NCBI GenBank assembly: GCA_045596485.1
Contig: JAZOCL010000056.1
Coordinates: 1 to 18,483, forward strand
Direction of reading: 5' to 3'
Length of the DNA: 18,483 nucleotides
Source of the DNA: SIG440 sp045596485
GTDB taxonomy: Bacteria > Bacillota > Clostridia > Monoglobales > Monoglobaceae
In this document: positions 12,637-18,483 of the stretch, piece after piece
How positions within the stretch are numbered: position 1 is the stretch's first letter
How the letters are laid out: each line of letters begins with the position of its first letter
Made by a program: the position numbers and the translations under genes
The notes under the pieces: generated by a model
Databases searched by the model: none
Told to the model about the DNA's origin: nothing
The model's input: only the letters and a program-made list of their open reading frames with translations

Positions 12637-14577
12637 TTATATCTTATTCTTCTTCGAAACCCATTGGAGTATCAACGTAATTGTTACCAAACCAACACCA
12701 ATTGCATCGGTAACAAGACCGGGATAAATCAACAGCAGACCGCCTGCCAGACACATAATTCTCTGATACCAGGGCATATGGTGAAGAAAATATCCCTCAA
12801 GAGCTGCCGAAACTGCATAAATTCCAACCAAAGAGGTAATGCAAATCTGAACTACCTCCCAGGTGGTTGTATCAACAAGCAGCATCGCAGGATTAAGGGC
12901 AAAGATATAGGGAACAATGAACGCTCCGATTGCAAGCTTTGTGGCGGTGAATGCCGTCTTCATAGGATTTGCCTGAGCAATGGCTGCTCCGGCATAAGCT
13001 GCCAAAGCCACAGGAGGCGTTAAATCAGCAACAATACCGAAGTAGAACACAAAGAAATGTGCAGCAATTGCTGGAACACCCATACGCATCAAAATTGGTG
13101 CGCAGGTCGCTGCCATAATACAATAATTTGCAGTAGTGGGAACACCCATTCCCAAAACAATACAGCAAATCATCGTGAGGAATAATGCAACTATAACCTG
13201 ATTGCCTGCCAGAGCAACAATTCCGTTAAGAAGAATATTGGCGAGACCTGTTGAGGAAATAATTCCTGCAATAATTCCCGCAACACCGCAGGCTGTTGCA
13301 ACAGCAATCATCCCCTGACCGCCGGCTGCAAGAGCCTCCCAGATTCTCTTGGGAGTCATTCGGCTTTCTTTGTTGAACATACTTACAATAATGGCTGCCA
13401 CAATGGCAATAGCTGCTGCATAAGCAATTGAACGCTTATTTGAGCCCACAAGATAAATTAGCAGAATCAGGGGAATCAACAAGTACAATTGCTTAAGAAG
13501 AGGCAGAACTTTTGGAAGCTCCTCCTTGCTCAAACCGCGCAGTCCGTTTTTCTTTGCTTCAAGATGAACGGTTATAAATACACCGGCAAAATATAAAATT
13601 GCAGGCAAAATTGCACGAATAACAATATCCTTGTAGGGAACACCCAGAGCCTCAGCCATAAGAAACGCCGCCGCACCCATAATAGGGGGCATAATCTGAC
13701 CACCTGTTGATGCCGATGCCTCGGCGGCTGCTGCGAACTCGGGCTTGTAACCTGTCTTCTTCATCAAAGGAATAGTCACAGCGCCTGAGCCTACAGTGTT
13801 TGCAACCGATGAGCCCGAAACCATTCCTTCAAGAGCACTGGCAACAACAGCAACCTTTGCAGGTCCGCCTGAAAAACGGCCAACCACAGCGTTTGAAATC
13901 TTGATAAAGAAGTCAGCAATGCCTGTTCTTTCAAGAAATGCACCAAAGATAATAAAAACAACAATAAACTTTGAACACACATTAATCGGTGTTGAAAGAA
14001 TACCTTCCTTGCTGTAGAACAAACGGGGAACAACATATTTAACCTTTCCCCACAGGCTTGGGTTGCTTGCACCCCAGATGAGGGCATAACCAATGAATAC
14101 TGCTGCTACAATAACTATTGGCAAACCAACACTGCGTCGGCACACCTCAAGCAATGAAATAATACCCAAGATACCTATAACAATCTGATACGCCTCAAAA
14201 CGGCTTCCCTGACTTACGATTTCTTTTGCGTTGAGGGTAAAGTATAAAAACGCGCCTGTGCCCATAATCAAAAGAACAACGTCATACCAAGGTATATAAT
14301 TTACCTTTTGCATCCCCTTTTTCGCAGGATAAACAAGGTATCCCAAAAACACAATATAAGCCACAAAGGTGGTCAGTCTTATCTCCTCAAGCCACCCTGC
14401 AAAAAGAGTTACATAAATACAAAACAAAGAAAACACAGCCAGAAAACAGCTGACAACCACCTTTGGAATACCTTCCCAAATGCGGACATTTGATTCTCTG
14501 TCAAATTTTTTCATTACCGATTCCAGATCCATGGGTTCCAGAACATCCGGAGCCTTCTTCTTGCTGAAAAATCCCAT
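12637..14577 (-). CDS. TRAP transporter fused permease (DctQM-type, TAXI class)
   Basis: 646 residues with about 16-18 membrane helices. The N-terminal 4-helix DctQ-like part (about 40-175) is fused to the 12-helix DctM-like part. Family patterns include G-S-G-A-V-T-I-P-L-M-K-K-T-G-Y, A-S-A-S-T-G-G-Q-I-M-P-P-I-M-G-A-A-A-F-L-M-A and V-P-T-T-A-N-Y-C-I-M-A. Such fused proteins work with TAXI-type binding proteins to import organic anions using Na+ or H+ gradients. The gene follows the TAXI receptor gene by 82 nt, with a hairpin between, and precedes PrsW. ATG 14577 has AAGGAGG at about 5 nt. The permease frame is intact although the receptor gene is interrupted, so transport may be lost or may use another receptor. 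Confidence 0.93.
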   Translation of the reverse strand: MGFFSKKKAPDVLEPMDLESVMKKFDRESNVRIWEGIPKVVVSCFLAVFSLFCIYVTLFAGWLEEIRLTTFVAYIVFLGYLVYPAKKGMQKVNYIPWYDVVLLIMGTGAFLYFTLNAKEIVSQGSRFEAYQIVIGILGIISLLEVCRRSVGLPIVIVAAVFIGYALIWGASNPSLWGKVKYVVPRLFYSKEGILSTPINVCSKFIVVFIIFGAFLERTGIADFFIKISNAVVGRFSGGPAKVAVVASALEGMVSGSSVANTVGSGAVTIPLMKKTGYKPEFAAAAEASASTGGQIMPPIMGAAAFLMAEALGVPYKDIVIRAILPAILYFAGVFITVHLEAKKNGLRGLSKEELPKVLPLLKQLYLLIPLILLIYLVGSNKRSIAYAAAIAIVAAIIVSMFNKESRMTPKRIWEALAAGGQGMIAVATACGVAGIIAGIISSTGLANILLNGIVALAGNQVIVALFLTMICCIVLGMGVPTTANYCIMAATCAPILMRMGVPAIAAHFFVFYFGIVADLTPPVALAAYAGAAIAQANPMKTAFTATKLAIGAFIVPYIFALNPAMLLVDTTTWEVVQICITSLVGIYAVSAALEGYFLHHMPWYQRIMCLAGGLLLIYPGLVTDAIGVGLVTITLILQWVSKKNKI

Positions 14578-14602
14578 AATTCCTCCTTGCGTAACACAGT
14601 AA

Positions 14603-14634
14603 AATGGCTGCGGCGAAATATCGTCGCAGCCATT
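14603..14634 (-). other. intercistronic hairpin between receptor and permease genes
   Basis: A 14-bp stem, 14621-14634 with 14603-14616 and one G-T pair, has a 4-nt loop and only four T residues after it. Position and form fit a partial terminator or RNA stabiliser that gives more receptor than permease, as is common for binding-protein transporters. Confidence 0.75.
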
Positions 14635-14659
14635 CTTCTTTTTGTTTTATAACTTAAAA

Positions 14660-15619
14660 TCAGTCGACTGCCACTTCAACGCCCTTTTCAGCGAAGTACT
14701 TTGCAGCACCTGCATGGAAGGGAGCCTCCATACCGCTTGTAGCGTTTTCAATGCTGAGCTCAGCACCCTTTGCGTGTTCTGCAGTAATAGCATCAATATT
14801 GTCAAAGATTGCAGCTGTCAAATTGTAAACGTCTTCTTCTGCTGCATCTGCATTTACAATCAAGGTAGCCTTAACGGTAACTGTTGTAACATCTTCGGTC
14901 TGACCCTCGTATGTGTTTGCAGGAATCTTGTATGTTGTATAGAAGGGACATGAAGCCATAAGTGATTCAGCAATTGAACCATCAATGGGAACAAGATATG
15001 CATCGTTTGTTGTGCACAGTTCTGTGATAGCGGGTGTGGGAGCACCTGCAACGATGAATGCTGCGTCAATCTTGCCATCCTTCAAAGCATCTGCGCTGTC
15101 GGCAAATGACTGATACTGAGGCTTGATGTCTTCTTCGGTGAGACCTGCTGCGGTTAGAACGTCAATCGCATTGAAATATACACCTGAAGCGGGAGCACCG
15201 ATTGAAACAGCCTTGCCTTTGAGGTCTGCAACGCTCTTAATTTCGGGATCCATAGTTACAAGCTGAACAGCCTCTGCATAAAGACCTGCTACTACACGGA
15301 ATGAATTAACCTTTCCTTCTTCTTCGAAGGAGCGTGAGCCTTCCCAAGCATAAGCCATAACGTCAGACTGAACTGTTCCCAGCTGGTAGTTGCCTGCATC
15401 AATTTCCTGAATGTTTGCTTTTGAGCCGTCCGTTGAAACAACAGTAACATTGACACCTGCATTATCAGTGATATACTGACCCAGCACACCGCCGTAAGCG
15501 TATTATGTACCTGACGATCCGCCTGTACCCATTGTCATTTTTGTACCCGCAGCACCTCCGCAAGCAGCCAGAGCAAATACAAGAGCTACAGCCAGTACAA
15601 TAGAAATAATCTTTTTCAT
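14660..15619 (-). pseudogene. TRAP-TAXI substrate-binding lipoprotein with an in-frame TAA at codon 39
   Basis: The reading frame runs 319 codons from ATG 15619 (AGGAGG 8 nt upstream) to TGA 14662-14660, with one internal TAA at 15505-15503. The N-terminus is a lipoprotein signal with lipobox L-A-A-C (Cys20). The mature start reads M-T-M-G-T-G-G-S-S-G-T-[stop]-Y-A-Y-G-G-V-L-G-Q-Y-I, where TAXI proteins have G-T-Y-Y-x-Y-G. A single base change of a tyrosine codon (TAT or TAC) explains the stop. The rest (V-S-I-G-A-P-A-S-G-V-Y-F-N-A, and A-A-F-I-V-A-G-A-P-T-P-A) is intact and typical. No ribosome site allows restart at GTG 15487. It is a recent nonsense mutation, a sequencing error or readthrough; no other frame damage is seen. 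Confidence 0.85.
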
Positions 15620-15659
15620 AATCATTTCCTCCTTTTTTTCAAATAAATATACCAATTGT

Positions 15660-15688
15660 ATTATACTATACTTTTTCATATATTTCAA
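15660..15688 (-). promoter_or_regulatory. sigma-A promoter of the TRAP-TAXI/PrsW operon
   Basis: TTGAAA (15688-15683), 17-bp spacer, TATAAT (15665-15660). Predicted start is near 15653, leaving a leader of about 35 nt. Confidence 0.88.
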
Positions 15689-15699
15689 GTATAAAATTT

Positions 15700-15731
15700 A
15701 ATATTAAAAAGCAGCCTTTTAGGCTGCTTTT
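15700..15731 (-). terminator. rho-independent terminator of the YbjN-like/AAA+ operon
   Basis: An 11-bp stem, 15721-15731 with 15707-15717, has a 3-nt loop and is followed by TTTTT on the minus strand. It lies 18 nt after the AAA+ gene stop and just upstream of the next promoter. Confidence 0.88.
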
Positions 15732-15749
15732 ATGCATTACTCATCCCTT

Positions 15750-17858
15750 TTAAAAAGAAAACCCGATTTGAGTGCTTCGCTTTTTTGTGTTGAGAGTTTT
15801 AAATTCACCGTCAGAAACAGCAAGTTCAAAGTCACTCTTCACAAGTACAAGCTTTCTTTCTTCTGCAGCTTCCATCTGCATTCTGAGTGCTGCCTTTGAA
15901 ACAATTCTCTCAACCAGATTTCTCACAAAACGTGCATTACTAAAGTTTTTGTCCTGCATCATTTCATCTGAAAGGTTTTCAAAAAACTCCTTTGCACTTT
16001 CATTGAACTCTGCGGAGCATTCAAACTCGTCGGGCAACATTTTGTAGAAAATCTGCTCAAGCTCATCTTTGTTGTAGTTTTCAAAATGCACACGGTAAGG
16101 AATTCTGTCACGAAGACCGGGGTTGAGATCAAAAAGCTGTTCAAGCTCTTTTTCGTAACCTGCAAAGACCACCACAAAATTATCTCTTTTGTTTTCCATC
16201 TCTGCAATCAACGTACTGATTGCCTCTTTACCATAGTCGTTTTCAGAACCGCCGTCCAGCATATATGCTTCGTCAATAAAGAGCACACTACCATATGCCG
16301 CCTGGCATACCTCAGCGGTTTTCGGAGCAGTATGACCAATATACATACCCACCAAATCTTTTCGGGTTACTTCATAAAATCCTCCCACAGAGAGAATTTT
16401 TTCTTCGCGAAGAATCTGACCCAAAATGCGCGCAACAACAGTTTTGCCCGTTCCGGGAGAACCCGAGAACATCATATGTAAGGACTTTTGAGCACCAACG
16501 CCCATACTGCGCTGCATTTTAATTGTAGCAATAATCTCTTTGATTACCGACTTGACACTATGCAAGGAAATCAAAGAATTCAGCTGTTCCATACCGCTCT
16601 TCTCGCTCTCGCCCCAGAAACCCGGTCTCTGAATCAATGCCTGAACGTCTTCACCTGTAACTTCTTTGAAGCAATCCTCTGATGAAGCAACTGCACTTTT
16701 GAGCTTGTTATAAAGTATCTCGTCGCAGATTTTGTTTACAGTATTGATACCGTAAAATCTGCCGTCGGATTTTTCTTCAGCAATCTTTTTGGGAATAATC
16801 TCAAAGGCACTATCCGTGATTTTCATATCAAACTTTTTGAAATACAGCTCAAAAAAGCACATATAATCATCATTTGTCAAAGGCTTTGCAATAAGAACAC
16901 GGTTTGGAAGAACATCTTCAATCTTCTTGTGCATATCAAAGATTGCGGAATTTTCAAGGTACGGCAGAACGAAAATAAATATTGCGTTTTTGTTGCTGTC
17001 CCACACCGCATCCATCAGCTTCATCCACGAGGTCATATACATATTGTTCAAAAATTTGTCTATTGAAAGCGCAAAAACCGCAAGATTTTCGTTCTGTGCA
17101 TCAACATATGAAAAATCGCTAATGATTCTGTCGAGATTGTAGCCTTTTGACTCCTTATCGGGGTCGACCACAATTTCGCGAACGTTTGCATCTGCCTTTC
17201 CGAGAAGGCGTGCAAGCACCTTTCCCATCAGCCGAATCATATTGCTGCGACCATTTCCGCTGTTAACGGAAACAAGATATGACATACTCATAAGAGACTG
17301 CTTAAGAATAGCCTGATTGAGTTTCTTTTCTGCAAGAGCTTTCATTTCTCTAGCCCAAGCCTTGAATTCATCCATTGCAACAAGCTTTTCAACAGCTTCA
17401 AAAACATCTTCTTTAGGCTCCTCCGGACGTGGCTCCGAAACTTTTGCAGAATGTTGAGGTGCTGAATTTTTAACAGGCTCTGTTTTTTCAGTTTCCAAAA
17501 ACGAATCACCCAAGCTTGCCAAATACTGCTTGTCGTCTTCGCTGAGACCGGTGCTGTTCCAGATTTCTTTGACAGACACCTCTTCCATCTCAATTCCGAT
17601 TTCACCTGTTGAAGAGTTTTCAGCAATTGCCGAATTGATTTCTTTAATTTCACTTTCGGTAATCTGACGGTCACTACAAATCAAAACACACAGACCATTG
17701 AAAGTTTTTTCAAGTCTTATCAAGCGTTCACAATGCAACCTGGAGCTAAGCTCATTGAAGAGAATTTCTGTCAATTCACCGCCGTTGTCGCTTTTGTAAC
17801 GCATTACATTTCGCGGGTCAAGGCTGTATTTTATTTTGTATAAGGTAATTTTCTCCAT
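15750..17858 (-). CDS. AAA+ ATPase of the CbxX/CfqX (SpoVK) family with a degenerate first AAA module
   Basis: 702 residues. A short N-terminal region (1-120) and a Pro/Glu/Lys-rich linker (about 121-150) are followed by two AAA-like modules. The second (about 425-690) is complete: Walker A G-S-P-G-T-G-K-T (466-473), the pore-loop region G-M-Y-I-G-H-T (504-510), Walker B V-L-F-I-D-E-A (525-531), sensor-1 region V-V-V-F-A-G-Y and arginine finger P-G-L-R-D-R (580-585). The first (about 185-410) has the same order of elements but G-N-G-R-S in place of a P-loop lysine, and no acidic Walker B pair, so it probably does not hydrolyse ATP. Family members remodel RuBisCO or serve type VII secretion (EccA) or sporulation (SpoVK); none of these partners is visible here. 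ATG 17858 has only a weak AGAAAGA site and probably depends on coupling to the YbjN-like gene 18 nt upstream. Confidence 0.9.
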   Translation of the reverse strand: MEKITLYKIKYSLDPRNVMRYKSDNGGELTEILFNELSSRLHCERLIRLEKTFNGLCVLICSDRQITESEIKEINSAIAENSSTGEIGIEMEEVSVKEIWNSTGLSEDDKQYLASLGDSFLETEKTEPVKNSAPQHSAKVSEPRPEEPKEDVFEAVEKLVAMDEFKAWAREMKALAEKKLNQAILKQSLMSMSYLVSVNSGNGRSNMIRLMGKVLARLLGKADANVREIVVDPDKESKGYNLDRIISDFSYVDAQNENLAVFALSIDKFLNNMYMTSWMKLMDAVWDSNKNAIFIFVLPYLENSAIFDMHKKIEDVLPNRVLIAKPLTNDDYMCFFELYFKKFDMKITDSAFEIIPKKIAEEKSDGRFYGINTVNKICDEILYNKLKSAVASSEDCFKEVTGEDVQALIQRPGFWGESEKSGMEQLNSLISLHSVKSVIKEIIATIKMQRSMGVGAQKSLHMMFSGSPGTGKTVVARILGQILREEKILSVGGFYEVTRKDLVGMYIGHTAPKTAEVCQAAYGSVLFIDEAYMLDGGSENDYGKEAISTLIAEMENKRDNFVVVFAGYEKELEQLFDLNPGLRDRIPYRVHFENYNKDELEQIFYKMLPDEFECSAEFNESAKEFFENLSDEMMQDKNFSNARFVRNLVERIVSKAALRMQMEAAEERKLVLVKSDFELAVSDGEFKTLNTKKRSTQIGFSF

Positions 17859-17876
17859 AGCTTAAATCTTTCTGAA

Positions 17877-18299
17877 TTATGACCAAAGAACCTTCATCAT
17901 TCTGGGATATACCTCGTCAATAATATTGACATAACGAATCAAAATTTCGTGACACTCGGGACCTGCTGTTGAAGGGTCAACCAGAACGTCACCTGAAGCT
18001 GTGATTTCATTGTCTGGATCAACATAGAACTTGATCCAACGGTATTCAGCATTGATCTCATTGAGTGTAACATAAACATCCATAAGCTTGTTTGAAGGAA
18101 TCTTTGCGATTGTGAAGCTCTTAACGTTTACGCTTTTACCGTTTTCATCAAAGAAGAAAATTACGGTGATACTGTCAGCATTGTCTCCCGAATAAGTAAC
18201 CTTAACGGCTTCGTTTCTCTTTTCTGTACGTTCATAATAATCGAAACGGATATTTTTCTCCTCTAAAAAACTCTTAATTCTGTCTGCAACTAAAGACAT
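17877..18299 (-). CDS. YbjN-domain-like small soluble protein
   Basis: 140 residues, no signal or membrane helix, acidic. The order of elements, an N-terminal helix (R-I-K-S-F-L-E-E), a five-stranded sheet, the central L-N-E-I-N-A-E-Y-R-W-I-K-F-Y-V-D (78-93) and the closing helix with Y-V-N-I-I-D-E-V-Y-P (123-132), fits the YbjN / type III secretion chaperone-like fold. The family has no agreed function; some members act as protein-binding adaptors. ATG 18299 follows AGGAGGT at 7 nt. It is first in a two-gene unit with the AAA+ ATPase, 18 nt apart, so an adaptor or substrate-presenting role for the ATPase is a reasonable but untested inference. Confidence 0.7.
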   Translation of the reverse strand: MSLVADRIKSFLEEKNIRFDYYERTEKRNEAVKVTYSGDNADSITVIFFFDENGKSVNVKSFTIAKIPSNKLMDVYVTLNEINAEYRWIKFYVDPDNEITASGDVLVDPSTAGPECHEILIRYVNIIDEVYPRMMKVLWS

Positions 18300-18335
18300 A
18301 ATTTGTACCTCCTAAAAAAAATTAATAATACATTT

Positions 18336-18364
18336 ATTTTAGCATATTGTCTGCAAAAAATCAA
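18336..18364 (-). promoter_or_regulatory. sigma-A promoter of the YbjN-like/AAA+ operon
   Basis: TTGATT (18364-18359), 17-bp spacer, TAAAAT (18341-18336). Transcription would start near 18329, about 30 nt before ATG 18299. It lies in the 97-nt gap after the partial gene at the right edge, where no terminator is evident. Confidence 0.75.
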
Positions 18365-18396
18365 CAACTTTTTACATCTTTATTTCCTCTGCTACA

Positions 18397-18483
18397 TTAA
18401 CCTTCTTTCAGGTCAGCAAGCTGCCGTTTTTCGGTTACAGGAGTTTCAACGTATTTGAATATTTCGTCAAGATTTTCCGAGAG
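18397..18483 (-). CDS. C-terminal 28 residues of an unidentified protein (runs off the right edge)
   Basis: The only open minus-strand frame at the edge with protein-like composition. It starts L-S-E-N-L-D-E-I-F-K-Y-V-E-T-P and ends L-A-D-L-K-E-G, then TAA at 18399-18397. It is polar and predicted helical. Too little is present to name it. It is oriented like the YbjN-like/AAA+ pair and may belong to the same locus. Confidence 0.45.
   Translation of the reverse strand, partial: LSENLDEIFKYVETPVTEKRQLADLKEG

Noticed and set aside
10768..15505. Stop-codon reassignment or selenocysteine as explanation for the in-frame TAG and TAA
   Set aside because: The two lesions use different stop codons, other genes here end normally with TAA and TGA, no UGA is involved, and the YitT gene also has frame damage. 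Decay or error is simpler.

Overview
The window is a gene-dense stretch of roughly 40% GC DNA. It reads as a Gram-positive, probably anaerobic member of the Clostridia, perhaps an Oscillospiraceae-like gut bacterium. The evidence is purine-rich AGGAGG ribosome binding sites, textbook sigma-A promoters (TTGACA/TTGAAA, 17 bp, TATAAT), an S-layer-homology protein, a CpsB/C/D-type tyrosine phosphorylation module and a VanZ-family protein. The lineage is an inference. Nearly all genes are on the minus strand. The only plus-strand units are a DMT-family transporter and a decayed alcohol dehydrogenase.

Layout in minus-strand transcription order, from the right edge. (1) 18483-15705: the tail of an unidentified gene, then a promoter and a two-gene unit, a YbjN-like protein and a CbxX/SpoVK-type AAA+ ATPase, closed by a terminator. 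(2) 15688-11704: a TRAP-TAXI transport unit, made of a lipoprotein substrate-binding gene broken by an in-frame TAA, an intercistronic hairpin and a fused DctQM permease, followed by a PrsW-like membrane protease and a terminator. (3) 11549-10669: a YitT-family gene with three separate lesions, called as a pseudogene. (4) 10648-10022: a CDP-alcohol phosphatidyltransferase (PgsA-like) with its own promoter. (5) 9982-5237: a perfect-consensus promoter followed by six co-oriented envelope genes, Wzz/CpsC, BY-kinase CpsD, PHP phosphatase CpsB, VanZ-like, a membrane-anchored coiled-coil protein and an SLH protein. (6) 5196-5025: a CAU-anticodon tRNA with its own promoter and terminator, abutting a small repeat island. 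(7) 4888-4626 (+): an iron-dependent alcohol dehydrogenase reduced to 59 codons that still sits between a consensus promoter and a terminator. (8) 4538-3625 (+): the DMT/EamA transporter. (9) 3550-3327: a composite palindromic element that folds as two tandem four-way cloverleafs, between divergent genes. (10) 3309-1: a tightly packed set of an E2/CAT-fold protein without the catalytic histidine, an acyl-CoA synthetase, a 45-residue membrane protein and a MATE exporter that runs off the left edge.

How the genes may work together: set 5 looks like a tyrosine kinase/phosphatase switch attached to cell-surface proteins, with no glycosyltransferase or polymerase gene between its members. Set 10 couples acyl activation with an altered acyltransferase fold, a membrane peptide and an exporter. 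Both are inferences from adjacency. Three genes are visibly broken (YitT, TAXI receptor, Fe-ADH). This points to local gene decay, or for the first two possibly to assembly errors. The most unusual non-coding structure is the double cloverleaf at 3327-3550.
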